Origin: DATLZU01 sp035573855
Lineage (GTDB): Bacteria > Nitrospirota > Nitrospiria > Nitrospirales > Nitrospiraceae
Reading direction: 5' to 3'
Assembly: GCA_035573855.1 (NCBI GenBank)
Contig: DATLZU010000046.1
Location: forward strand, 50,032-114,031
DNA length: 64,000 nucleotides
In this document: piece by piece, positions 44,209-52,516 of the stretch
Position numbering within the stretch: the stretch's first letter is position 1
Layout of the letters: every line of letters starts with the position of its first letter
Position numbers and translations under genes: made by a program
The notes under the pieces: generated by a model
Told to the model about the DNA's origin: nothing
Databases searched by the model: none
Seen by the model: only the letters and a program-made list of their open reading frames with translations

Positions 44209-45129
44209 TCAGTTTGCGCCAGACATCAGATACAGGATGCCCATCCGCACGGCCACGCCGTTGGCGACCTGGTCCAGGATCACCGAGGATAGGCTGTCTG
44301 CAACCTCCGGCGCAATCTCCACGCCCCGATTGATTGGGCCCGGATGCATGACGATGGCGCCCGGTTCAGCCAACTTCACCCGCTCCGCCGTGAGCCCATA
44401 CAGCCGCGAGTACTCCCGGATCGTGGGGAAGAGAGCCCGTCCCTGCCGTTCCAATTGCAGGCGGAGCATCATAATCACCTGCACGCCGCGCAGGGCGTCT
44501 TCCAGGTTGTAGTAGACGCGGGCGCCCAGCCGGTCCACGGCCGGAGGAATCATCGTCGGCGGGCCGACGACACGGACCTCCGCGCCCAGTTTGACCAAGG
44601 CGTGAATATTCGACCGCGCCACCCGGCTGTGGGTCACGTCGCCGACGATGGCCACGCGCAGCCCTTTGAAGGGCAGTTTCCGTTCGCGGATCGTGTAGAG
44701 GTCGAGCAACGCCTGGGTGGGATGTTCATGCCAGCCGTCGCCGGCGTTGATGACGGAGGACTTGACACTGCGCGCCAGGGTCTCCGCCGCACCGGCGGCA
44801 GGGTGTCGCAGGACGATAATGTCCGCCTGCATGGCTTCAATATTGCGCGCCGTGTCCAGCAGCGTTTCGCCTTTGACCACGCTGCTGGACGAGGGCGAGA
44901 AGTTGATCACGTCCGCGCTGAGGCGCTTCGCAGCCAACTCGAACGAGGTGCGGGTCCTGGTGCTGGGCTCGAAAAACAGGTTCACGACGGTCTTGCCTCG
45001 GAGAGCCGGGACCTTTTTGATCTCCCGTCCGGTCACTTCCTTAAAGGAATCGGCCGTCTCCAGGATGAGCATGATCTCCTCGACCGACAACGTCGCGAGG
45101 CTGAGCAGGTCTTTGCGTTTGAGGCTCAC
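44209..45129 (-). CDS. pyrB: Aspartate carbamoyltransferase catalytic subunit
   Basis: 306 residues, normal length. The carbamoyl phosphate site FFEPSTRTRTSFELAAKRL and the later GDGWHEHPTQALLDLYTI and VAIVGDVTHSRVARSN segments are diagnostic. It condenses carbamoyl phosphate with aspartate. No regulatory pyrI gene is present, so control should be transcriptional through PyrR. It begins 12 bp after pyrR. Confidence 0.97.
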   Translation of the reverse strand: MSLKRKDLLSLATLSVEEIMLILETADSFKEVTGREIKKVPALRGKTVVNLFFEPSTRTRTSFELAAKRLSADVINFSPSSSSVVKGETLLDTARNIEAMQADIIVLRHPAAGAAETLARSVKSSVINAGDGWHEHPTQALLDLYTIRERKLPFKGLRVAIVGDVTHSRVARSNIHALVKLGAEVRVVGPPTMIPPAVDRLGARVYYNLEDALRGVQVIMMLRLQLERQGRALFPTIREYSRLYGLTAERVKLAEPGAIVMHPGPINRGVEIAPEVADSLSSVILDQVANGVAVRMGILYLMSGAN

Positions 45130-45141
45130 GGGTTCCTCCGG

Positions 45142-45717
45142 TTACGCTTTGAGGATGACCACTCGGTCCTCTTCCCCTTCTTCTTCCAACAGCACCTTGA
45201 CGATTTCGTCCCGCGACGTTGGGATGTTCTTGCCGATGTAGTTGGCCTTGATCGGCAGTTGCCGGTGCCCTCGATCGACGAGCACGGCGAGTTGAATCTC
45301 AGCCGGCCGGCCCAAATCGATCAACCCGTCCATGGCGGCGCGGGTCGTGCGTCCAGTGAACAGGACATCGTCGACCAGGACGATTTTCAGGTCCGAGATG
45401 TTGAACGGCACGGAAGTCTTCCGGAGCACCGGCTGGTCCTTACGCAGGGCGAGGTCGTCCCGATAGAGGGTGATGTCGAGTTCTCCGATCGGCACCTGGG
45501 CCCCTTCAATGTCGTGGATGCGACGGGCTAGGCGGTGAGCCAGATGCACCCCGCCGGTGCGGATCCCGACCAGCGCCAGGTCCTTGGTGCCCTTGTTCCG
45601 TTCAAGGATTTCATGGGCGATGCGGGTCAGCGCGCGGGCGATGTCGCCCGCCTCCATAACCAGCCGCTCCTGCGGTTTCTCCGTCCGCGCGCCCGTCGTC
45701 ATGCGGGTTCCAGGCAT
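45142..45717 (-). CDS. pyrR: PyrR bifunctional regulator / uracil phosphoribosyltransferase
   Basis: 191 residues from ATG 45717; ATG 45702 is an alternative. The PRTase motif is KIVLVDDVLFTGRTTRAAMD; LALVGIRTGGVHLAHRL near residue 45 is PyrR-like. In Gram-positives PyrR binds pyr mRNA in response to UMP and promotes attenuation. The upstream leader here has the matching RNA elements. The start codon lies immediately after the U-tract of the leader terminator, so the ribosome-binding site (GGGAAGG) is inside the terminator stem. Confidence 0.94.
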   Translation of the reverse strand: MPGTRMTTGARTEKPQERLVMEAGDIARALTRIAHEILERNKGTKDLALVGIRTGGVHLAHRLARRIHDIEGAQVPIGELDITLYRDDLALRKDQPVLRKTSVPFNISDLKIVLVDDVLFTGRTTRAAMDGLIDLGRPAEIQLAVLVDRGHRQLPIKANYIGKNIPTSRDEIVKVLLEEEGEEDRVVILKA

Positions 45718-45751
45718 AAAAAAACCTTCCCATCGACGAGCGATGAGAAGG
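45718..45751 (-). terminator. Attenuator terminator of the pyr leader
   Basis: On the minus strand CCTTCTCATCG (45751-45741) pairs with CGATGGGAAGG (45735-45725), eleven base pairs with one G-U, around a five-base loop. Seven U residues (45724-45718) follow and end at the pyrR ATG. Confidence 0.8.
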
Positions 45752-45799
45752 CAGTTATTGGCGGGACGCGACCCAGCGGGCCGATCCTCATGAGCATCA

Positions 45800-45832
45800 C
45801 TCCTTGCTCACCTCGCAGGATGAGCGTTAAAG
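45800..45832 (-). promoter_or_regulatory. PyrR-binding element in the pyr leader
   Basis: The minus-strand RNA reads CTTTAACGCTCATCC, then TGCGAGGTGAGCAAGGAG. A GCTCA/TGAGC stem closes a loop containing the conserved TCC and GAGG, and AAGG follows. This is the pattern of the PyrR anti-antiterminator motif. It begins almost at the predicted transcript 5' end. Confidence 0.7.
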
Positions 45833-45840
45833 GTGAGTGC

Positions 45841-45869
45841 ATCTTATCGGGTGCGCCTGAGGCTGTCAA
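45841..45869 (-). promoter_or_regulatory. Sigma-70 promoter of the pyr operon
   Basis: On the minus strand TTGACA (45869-45864), a 17-bp spacer, then TAAGAT (45846-45841). The -35 box overlaps the last codons of the upstream gene. Transcription would start near 45834, giving a leader of about 117 nt. Confidence 0.65.
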
Positions 45870-47677
45870 GGTCGGACTGGAGTACCCGCGTAGCCTTTTT
45901 TCGCTTGCACTAGCGTCAAGCCGGGTTTGAGACGGGCCATCGGAAGAATGGTGCGGTGCATCTGGAACGTCGGCAGGGTTTCCACCGGCTCTTCCCGGAG
46001 CAGTTCCAAAGCATGGATCCGCACGAGACGACCCACGGTCGGAGGCCCCACGACGAAGACCAGTCCACCGGGGGCCAGCGCCTCGGCAAGACAGCGGATC
46101 GTATCGGAAAGCGCAACGGGGCGGTCGAAGTCCGCAAAGGGAATCCAGTGGTAGATCACGTCATATTGCTTGGCGTAGGCCGCCTTGCGGCAAGCCTCCG
46201 CGGGAAAGAAGGCGACCCGTCGGAGCGCCTCCAACAACGAGCCGGACGAGGCCGCTTGATTCCAGAGGATCTGCGCATGTTTCTGAGCCAACGCCGGACG
46301 GCGGTACAACACGGTGTAGCAGCGAGCCCGGTCCGGCTTAATACAGACGCTGAGGCCGGCATCGAGGTTGTCGATCAGCAGCGACACGGCGTGAGCCAAG
46401 CGGGAGGCCAGCGGCTGGGTGTCTTCCATAAGGTCTTGCAGGAAATCGGTGACAAACGGCTGCGATGCCGCTTCGTCGATTTCCGTGTCATCTTCCGGAT
46501 AGAGTAAGATGGAGCCGAAGGCTTCGGCGGCTGAAACCACCGGCGGAGTCCCTTGGAAGAGGTCCCTCCATCCCCACGGCGCCGACTCTGTTCCCGGAGG
46601 CAGCGCGAAATCGCGGATGGGCCCCCAGGCGGGATTGAGCGGGAATGTGAGTCGGCACTCGCCGTCACGCAGAATCAGCATCCCGTTCGAGACTTCCACG
46701 CTCCGACCATAAGGCACGAATCCGCGCGCCGGCGGTTTGACATACGGGAGGCCCGTCGGGTCGTCGGCAAGCGTCGCCTTATGGATAGTCTCCCCTTTGA
46801 CGGTGACGCAGAGCCGGCGTGCAGGGTCGAAATAGCGACGCGGCGGGTCCGGTGTCGGCAGCCACGTAACCTCGTGCGATCGGGAGGGATTCATGAAAAG
46901 CGAAAATGGGTCCTGCCCGCCGGGCGCGCTCGGCGTAAAAAATCCGCCGAACAGGCGGAAGGCGGCTTCGGAGGGATAGGTGGGAATCCCGCGGTAGCGG
47001 AGCGCGAGCGGGTTCGGTCGTCCTTCATTTTGATCGTCGTACAGGCCGCGGATGAATTCGAGCGCGGCGGACCCGGTCCCGGGCAGCAGCGATTGAAACA
47101 ATTCGACCACGGGCAAGAAATCGATTCGATCCCAGTGCATGGCTCCCATGCAGGACATGAAGCGGGCATGGTCAAAACCGCCGCTATCTAACATGTAGAA
47201 CGCGTCTTTCTTGTGCCGGATGGTCGCCAGGCCGCGGGTATCGACAACCAGGTCTTCATCTCCGTAAAAGAACCGGATCTCTTCCAGCGGGACGCCTAGC
47301 ACCTGCGCAGCCATCCGGCGCAGATCGTCCGCCCTCAGCCGCTCCCAACCCGGTTTGCGCGAGAGATCGAGGGTCGTAGCGTTCACGAGGGCAGCCGGCT
47401 TCAGTCCGACCCATTGTTCCCAATCGAGTTGGAACCGCGCTCGAACGAGCCGCACGTGGCCCGCCGGCGTGGTTTCCCACTCACACTCATGCAACGGGTT
47501 GCCGTCCGGATCGGTCGCGAGAAACCGCCGTCCGGCGCGATCGTAAAAAATCAGATGCCCGCTTGGCCGCCGGACACAACGTCCCCCGGCTGCAGCGAGA
47601 TCCTGCACGTAGGGGAAATTGGCGGGAAAGATGACGTTGCCGGGCCGTGAGAGGGCGGAATGCACAACGTCGCCCAC
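45866..47677 (-). CDS. Large conserved-looking protein of unknown function
   Basis: 603 residues with a GTG start 7 bp after the proA stop, so it is probably cotranscribed with proA. I do not recognise the family. Residues 1-110 are beta-rich (HLIFYDRAGRRFLATDPDGNPL; GHVRLVRARFQLDWEQWVGL). The middle part (190-400) is Pro/Phe-rich without motifs. Residues about 490-590 read YDVIYHWIPFADFDRPVALSD, then CLAEALAPGGLVFVVGPPTVG. That resembles the second half of a class I SAM-dependent methyltransferase, but the glycine-rich SAM loop is not obvious. There is no signal peptide or membrane segment. The end overlaps the pyr promoter. Confidence 0.7.
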   Translation of the reverse strand: MGDVVHSALSRPGNVIFPANFPYVQDLAAAGGRCVRRPSGHLIFYDRAGRRFLATDPDGNPLHECEWETTPAGHVRLVRARFQLDWEQWVGLKPAALVNATTLDLSRKPGWERLRADDLRRMAAQVLGVPLEEIRFFYGDEDLVVDTRGLATIRHKKDAFYMLDSGGFDHARFMSCMGAMHWDRIDFLPVVELFQSLLPGTGSAALEFIRGLYDDQNEGRPNPLALRYRGIPTYPSEAAFRLFGGFFTPSAPGGQDPFSLFMNPSRSHEVTWLPTPDPPRRYFDPARRLCVTVKGETIHKATLADDPTGLPYVKPPARGFVPYGRSVEVSNGMLILRDGECRLTFPLNPAWGPIRDFALPPGTESAPWGWRDLFQGTPPVVSAAEAFGSILLYPEDDTEIDEAASQPFVTDFLQDLMEDTQPLASRLAHAVSLLIDNLDAGLSVCIKPDRARCYTVLYRRPALAQKHAQILWNQAASSGSLLEALRRVAFFPAEACRKAAYAKQYDVIYHWIPFADFDRPVALSDTIRCLAEALAPGGLVFVVGPPTVGRLVRIHALELLREEPVETLPTFQMHRTILPMARLKPGLTLVQAKKGYAGTPVRP

Positions 47678-47684
47678 TGCACCG

Positions 47685-48983
47685 TTACTCTCTAATCTGA
47701 CCGCTGCCCAAGACGATGAACTTGAAGCAGGTCAATTCTTCCAGCCCCATCGGACCGCGCGCGTGGATGCGGGACGTGCTGATCCCGATCTCCGCCCCGA
47801 GCCCGAACTGGTAGCCGTCATTGAGCCGCGTGGAGGCATTAACGAGGACTGCGCTGGCGTCGACCTCCCGGAGGAACCGCATCGCCCGGCTGTAGTCGGT
47901 GGTGATGATCGCCTCCGTGTGGCGCGATCCGTGCTTCGCAATGTGGTCCAACGCCTCGTCCATATTCTTCACCACCTTGACTGCCAGGATGAGATCGAGA
48001 AACTCTTTGCCGTAATCGTCGTCCCGGGCCGGAATGGCCTCCGGAACCAGCTGGCAGGTCTTGGGACACCCACGCACCTCCACCTTCGCATCCAGGAGCT
48101 TAGGGATCAAACTGGGCAAGAACGTCCGTGCGATGGTCTGGTGGACCAACAGCGTCTCCATCGCGTTGCAGGTGGAGGGCCGTTGAACCTTAGCGTTGAG
48201 GCAGACCCGCTCGGCCAGAAGCGGGTCGGCGTCCGCGTCCACATAAATGTGGCAAACACCCTTGTCATGCTTGATGACCGGGATCGTCGAATGTTCGCGC
48301 ACCGTCTGCATCAGCGACTCTCCGCCGCGTGGGATAATCAGATCGATGTACCGGTCTTGTTTGAGCAACGCGACCGCGATCTCCCGGTCAGACCGATCGA
48401 TGAACGTAATCGCGCCGGCCGGCACGCCTTCCTTCTCCGCCGCTTCGGCCAGAAGCGCCGCGATGGCCGTATTCGAATAGATCGCTTCCGATCCTCCGCG
48501 GAGCACGCAGACGTTTCCGGACTTGAGGCAAAGTGCGGCGGAGTCGGCGGTGACGTTCGGCCGGGCTTCGTAAATGATGCCGATGACTCCGATAGGGACG
48601 CGCACCCGTCCCACCTGCATCCCGTTGGGTCGCCGCCACATCTTGGGAACTTCTCCAAGCGGGTCCGGCAACCTCACGATCTCGCGAATGCCAGCCGCCA
48701 TTTCGGCAATCCGTTCGGGCGTCAACCGGAGGCGATCGGCCATGGCCTTCCGCTCCGGCGCCGGGTCGAACGCCGCGAGATCCTTCTCGTTGGCCGCGAG
48801 AATCTCTTCGGCCCGGGCTTCAAGGGTATCGGCCATGGCCGTCAAAGCCCGGTTCTTCACGTCGGTCGTCAAGGTGGCTAAGCGCCCGGCGGCCGCCCTC
48901 GCCTTTCGGACTAATTCGAGGAGGTATTCTTCGGGCGATTTCGAGGCAATTGCTTGATCGGTTGTTGCAGCCGGCGTTTCCAT
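47685..48983 (-). CDS. proA: Gamma-glutamyl phosphate reductase
   Basis: 432 residues, normal for ProA. Aldehyde-dehydrogenase-type features: RRPNGMQVGRVRVPIGVIGIIYEARPNVT, LCLKSGNVCVLRGG and the catalytic cysteine in KVQRPSTCNAMETLLVH. The C-terminal LGAEIGISTSRIHARGPMGLEELT is diagnostic. It reduces gamma-glutamyl phosphate to the semialdehyde in proline synthesis. proB is not adjacent. Confidence 0.96.
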   Translation of the reverse strand: METPAATTDQAIASKSPEEYLLELVRKARAAAGRLATLTTDVKNRALTAMADTLEARAEEILAANEKDLAAFDPAPERKAMADRLRLTPERIAEMAAGIREIVRLPDPLGEVPKMWRRPNGMQVGRVRVPIGVIGIIYEARPNVTADSAALCLKSGNVCVLRGGSEAIYSNTAIAALLAEAAEKEGVPAGAITFIDRSDREIAVALLKQDRYIDLIIPRGGESLMQTVREHSTIPVIKHDKGVCHIYVDADADPLLAERVCLNAKVQRPSTCNAMETLLVHQTIARTFLPSLIPKLLDAKVEVRGCPKTCQLVPEAIPARDDDYGKEFLDLILAVKVVKNMDEALDHIAKHGSRHTEAIITTDYSRAMRFLREVDASAVLVNASTRLNDGYQFGLGAEIGISTSRIHARGPMGLEELTCFKFIVLGSGQIRE

Positions 48984-49116
48984 TGCTCCTCCGGGACTCA
49001 GGCAATCCGCTCATGACCGGGCGATGGTCGCTCCGTCCCCGACGGATCGCGCGTGATGCGAAGCGAGAATACCCTCCCCTCTTGAACGCCGTCAAGGTTC
49101 GGCCGTTCGACGGAGG

Positions 49117-49686
49117 CTAACCGGATGGAGCCGGAGTCGGCAACGGTTGCGGTTGAGAAAAGTCGGGCGGGGTCGGTACGACACCGGGTTGAAGCGGAAA
49201 GAGCGAGCCGGCGGAAGGACTCGGATGTTGGAACACCCAGTCGTGATAAGTCGGCAATCCTTCAAAGTGCCGTACCGCGAGAGGAAAGTCATGTTGTCGG
49301 AGCGGCTTCGCCTTGCTCCGGCTTCGGACGCCCATGATCCCGCCGGTCGGCGCGCGGACCAACTCCCATTCTCCCCGTCCCACGGGATCCAGGTAGACCT
49401 TCCTCAGGACAGGCCTGGGCTGTCGGGTCAGCTCGGCCAAGGAATTGGGGTACACCTCGCCTGGGATCACCCGCCCGGCTTTCATCCTGGCGGAATAGAG
49501 TGCGATAGCGGTCTGGATTTCGATGCCTTTGGCCAGAAGATCGGCTTCCAGCTCCCGCTGCACCATGATTTTCCATTGCTTGGCGGCGACAGACAGCGAG
49601 ATGCCGATCAGCACGACCGAGAACATGACCAGGAGGTACGTGGATCCCCGGACGTCGGCAAGACAATCTGAGCGGATGTTGGACAT
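49117..49686 (-). CDS. Minor pseudopilin-like protein of the type IV filament locus
   Basis: 189 residues. Near the N-terminus a Gly followed by a hydrophobic helix (GSTYLLVMFSVVLIGISLSVA) resembles a type III prepilin signal. The conserved Glu at position +5 is missing and replaced by Leu, as in some minor pseudopilins. The soluble part is Pro-rich at the end (PTPPDFSQPQPLPTPAP). A PVGRGEWELV segment, then GGIMGVRSRSK, resembles GspG-type C-termini. It is the last gene of the locus, 13 bp after the PilP/GspC-like gene. Confidence 0.65.
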   Translation of the reverse strand: MSNIRSDCLADVRGSTYLLVMFSVVLIGISLSVAAKQWKIMVQRELEADLLAKGIEIQTAIALYSARMKAGRVIPGEVYPNSLAELTRQPRPVLRKVYLDPVGRGEWELVRAPTGGIMGVRSRSKAKPLRQHDFPLAVRHFEGLPTYHDWVFQHPSPSAGSLFPLQPGVVPTPPDFSQPQPLPTPAPSG

Positions 49687-49699
49687 ACAGCGTTTCTTC

Positions 49700-50311
49700 T
49701 TATTGTTGCGGGGACGGCGGTGGCTGCGGTTCCGGTTCCAGCGCCAAAGGCACGATCTGCTCGACGCGCGAGCCAGTCTCCTGGAGGGTCACCCCGTCCG
49801 GCGTGATGGTCTTGACCAGAAACCGATCCTCGATGGTTTCGCCGGCCTTGACGATATGTACCTCTTCCTGTTTGACAAGCAAGGCCACCTCCCGTTTACG
49901 AAAGGTGTCGCCCAGTTGCATGTACCCGAGGTAGCGGAACTGGGCCAGTTCGGCCGACACCGCCTGCTGGTGCAAGGCTTCCGGCGAACCGTGATCCGGT
50001 TCGGACGGCAGCGGCTGGACGGCGTTCATCGGCGGAGCGGCATCGGCGCGGGGGGGTGAGAAAATATTCCGGGGAGTGGCAAACGTGGCGTCCCGCAGGC
50101 TGCGACTGGCCTCCAGGAGATCCAAATTGACGTGCAGGCCGCTGCCCGCCCGCCAGGTCGGTGCCGGTTGGCCGGAGACCGTGCCCGACACATTGGTAAG
50201 CGGGACATGGGCCGGCTCCTCCCATTCAGCCGCCCGCCAGACGACAAGCCCGGCCCAGGTCGAGCACAGAACCGCGAGGAGTAGCAATTGATGCCGGTGG
50301 CTCAAGCTCAC
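49700..50311 (-). CDS. PilP/GspC-like inner-membrane component
   Basis: 203 residues with one N-terminal transmembrane helix (LLLLAVLCSTWAGLVVW) and a Pro/Ala-rich linker. A beta-rich periplasmic domain follows (LAQFRYLGYMQLGDTFRKREVALLVKQEEVHIVKAGETI). A homology-region-like layout of this kind is found in GspC and PilP, which connect inner-membrane complexes to the secretin. Assignment rests on position and layout more than motif. Its start overlaps the PilO-like stop by 4 bp. Confidence 0.65.
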   Translation of the reverse strand: MSLSHRHQLLLLAVLCSTWAGLVVWRAAEWEEPAHVPLTNVSGTVSGQPAPTWRAGSGLHVNLDLLEASRSLRDATFATPRNIFSPPRADAAPPMNAVQPLPSEPDHGSPEALHQQAVSAELAQFRYLGYMQLGDTFRKREVALLVKQEEVHIVKAGETIEDRFLVKTITPDGVTLQETGSRVEQIVPLALEPEPQPPPSPQQ

Positions 50312-50886
50312 TCCTTTGAGGGCGCGGCGACGCGGCCTGCCTCCCCCCTTAGATAGGTTACAATTTTAATGTTAAACGTCAGCCGCTCATCCTGGCTGTT
50401 GCCTGACCGCACCACATCCAAGTCTTCGATGAACAGCAACTCTTCCGCCGTCTCGAGGTTGTAAATGAAGCGGCGCAGATCTTCGTATCGCCCGCTCACC
50501 GCTCCCTGCAGGACCGCCTTCGTCGTGCCAGGCACGCCGGTCGCCTCGGTTCGGTAGGACAGCGCCGGCAGCGTCACGTTGTCCCGCTTGGCCTCTTCTG
50601 TCACACCGAGGGCCAACGGCGCGAAATCCCGTTCGGCCGGCAGCACGGCCATCACCTGGTCGAGCTCCCGGTGGACCTTCTTCGCTTCCATGTGTTGGAC
50701 GAGCCGCTGCCGGGCGGCAGTCCACTCGGCTTGCACGACCGCCCGCTGCTCTTGAGCCGAGACGAGGAAGGTGGCGTGCACGGTCAGATAGACCGCAGTC
50801 AGGAGGCCGGCCAGCCCGAACCACGGGAGGAGCGGGCCGTACGGTTGGCGAAGCAGACGAACGAGTGCGTCCATCGGGCGACTCAC
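50308..50886 (-). CDS. pilO: PilO/GspM-like inner-membrane assembly protein
   Basis: 192 residues: a short cytoplasmic tail, one transmembrane helix (LPWFGLAGLLTAVYLTVHATF), a coiled-coil region and a ferredoxin-like periplasmic domain (GAVSGRYEDLRRFIYNLETAEELLFIEDLDV). This is the PilO plan. Its start overlaps the PilN-like stop by 4 bp, and its stop overlaps the PilP-like start by 4 bp. It should form a heterodimer with the PilN-like protein. Confidence 0.7.
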   Translation of the reverse strand: MSRPMDALVRLLRQPYGPLLPWFGLAGLLTAVYLTVHATFLVSAQEQRAVVQAEWTAARQRLVQHMEAKKVHRELDQVMAVLPAERDFAPLALGVTEEAKRDNVTLPALSYRTEATGVPGTTKAVLQGAVSGRYEDLRRFIYNLETAEELLFIEDLDVVRSGNSQDERLTFNIKIVTYLRGEAGRVAAPSKE

Positions 50887-51509
50887 ATCCGTTGGGGTCG
50901 ATAGCGAACCATCAGGTCAAACTCGACCAATCCGTTGCCGGCATCCCGGTGCTGTCCCAACACCGGGTCTTTGAACGTCGGGTGATCCTGCATAGCGATG
51001 GTCAAGGCGGTGACATCTTCCAGGCTGAGGGCGGCGCCGTTCAACCGAATGATCGAACTGCTCGGGTCGAGCCTGATGCTGGTGATCGCGAGTCGAGGAG
51101 GAATGGCCTGCTCCAGCTCCGTGAGAAACCGGGTCCAGGAAAACACCCGTTTCTCCAGGAGCTGATTAGCCAGCACTACCTCGGCGGGTAGTCGTTGCAT
51201 CGCCGCGTCGGAGAGATCGATGCCCTCCTTGGCTGATGCGGCGACGAACGCCCGGTCCTGTTCTCTGACCCGCTGCAAGGCGACAGTGATCTCCTCGGCC
51301 TCGCCACGAGCGGTCCAGATCTGACCCAGATCCCAGACTATCGCGGCGGCGACCGCACCGACCAGCACGAAAAGCCCGAGCCGGATCGGCTTGAGATACC
51401 AGCGAAAGCGGCTGCTGAGATTGATCCGAAACAGCCCCGAGCGCCAACGACGCCCTCGATAGCTAAAGAAGATGTTCTTCACCCACTGCAATCCCGTCAC
51501 CTCTTCCAT
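50883..51509 (-). CDS. pilN: PilN-like inner-membrane assembly protein
   Basis: 208 residues. The cytoplasmic N-tail contains FRINLSSRF, comparable with the INLLPWR motif through which PilN docks on PilM. One transmembrane helix follows (LGLFVLVGAVAAAIVWDLG). The periplasmic part has a coiled coil and a ferredoxin-like fold (FLTELEQAIPPRLAITSIRLDP). It starts directly at the PilM-like stop. Together with PilM and PilO it forms the alignment platform. Confidence 0.75.
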   Translation of the reverse strand: MEEVTGLQWVKNIFFSYRGRRWRSGLFRINLSSRFRWYLKPIRLGLFVLVGAVAAAIVWDLGQIWTARGEAEEITVALQRVREQDRAFVAASAKEGIDLSDAAMQRLPAEVVLANQLLEKRVFSWTRFLTELEQAIPPRLAITSIRLDPSSSIIRLNGAALSLEDVTALTIAMQDHPTFKDPVLGQHRDAGNGLVEFDLMVRYRPQRM

Positions 51510-52514
51510 TTACAAGACGCCGGCGATCGCAGGGAGGGCGACCGCGTCCACGACCTTGCCGACCGGTTTCCACCCGGCTCGTTGGATCTGGCTCCAGTTC
51601 AGCGGGTGGACCGGCACATCCAATTCCTGGGCAAGCACCTCTGGCAGTTCCGGATCCGGATCGTCGGCGGCGAACGCCAGCCGTTGCACTGTCAATCGAG
51701 GATGGCGCTCCCGGCAGGCCTGAATCGACGCCAGGCATTCATCGATCACCCTGCGATTCCGATCGTCAGGGCCGGTGTGTAAACCGTCTTCGGACGGCAC
51801 GGCTGAGCCCAGCAGCTTGGTGCGGACAAACACCAGGCGTCCATCATGGAACAGAAACAGGGTTAGGCCGCCGTCCGCCACATTCAGCCACATGAGATCC
51901 CCGGCCGATGTTCCAGTCCAACCGGCGGTTGCCGCCCAGAGATTGAAGAGGCGGAAGCTCGCGATGTCCACGTCCACGGGAATCAACCCGACTGACTCGC
52001 AGGCCAATTCGTATTGCGCAAGGACCGCGTCCTGAATGACGACCGCGAGGACGGTGTGCGGGCCCTTGGCCGGCCGACCGGGGGACCACACTTGTGACAC
52101 GACTTTGGCATCGGCCAACGGCACGAGTTGCTCTTGGCCGATTCGCCAGCGAATCAACGCGTCGCGTTCCTCGGTCCGGGCCGGAAGTTGATCCAATTGC
52201 AAGACAACGGTTCTCACGCACAGGTCGGGGAGGATGAGCGTGATGGGCAGCGGAATCTGGCGGATCCAGCTCCGGCCGTCGACGCGAAGGTGGCGTGCAG
52301 GCCAGACGAGGCTGCGGAGGATCGCCTCCAACGCCGGCATGTCGGCGATATTCGCGTTCACCGGCGAGACTCGAATCACCCCCGGAACGAGCGACGTCAC
52401 CGCGCAACGATGGCGGGGCCGTCCGTTCCAGCCCCGCCGGACTTCCACCCAGGCGAGCTTGCTGGCCCCGATGCGCAGGCAGCGGCAAGGCCGGCCGGCC
52501 ATCCATGACCACAT
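51510..52514 (-). CDS. pilM: PilM-like actin-fold assembly protein
   Basis: 334 residues from ATG 52514, 2 bp after the gspE stop. The N-terminal ASKHA-type strand pattern (RCLRIGASKLAWVEV) and the second-domain loop (LMWLNVADGGLTLFLFHDG) fit PilM/GspL-type actin-like proteins. ERDALIRWRIGQE is also typical of the subdomain that follows. It would connect the ATPase to PilN in the cytoplasm. The frame continues upstream into gspE but is not coding there. Confidence 0.75.
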   Translation of the reverse strand: MWSWMAGRPCRCLRIGASKLAWVEVRRGWNGRPRHRCAVTSLVPGVIRVSPVNANIADMPALEAILRSLVWPARHLRVDGRSWIRQIPLPITLILPDLCVRTVVLQLDQLPARTEERDALIRWRIGQEQLVPLADAKVVSQVWSPGRPAKGPHTVLAVVIQDAVLAQYELACESVGLIPVDVDIASFRLFNLWAATAGWTGTSAGDLMWLNVADGGLTLFLFHDGRLVFVRTKLLGSAVPSEDGLHTGPDDRNRRVIDECLASIQACRERHPRLTVQRLAFAADDPDPELPEVLAQELDVPVHPLNWSQIQRAGWKPVGKVVDAVALPAIAGVL

Positions 52515-52516
52515 CC

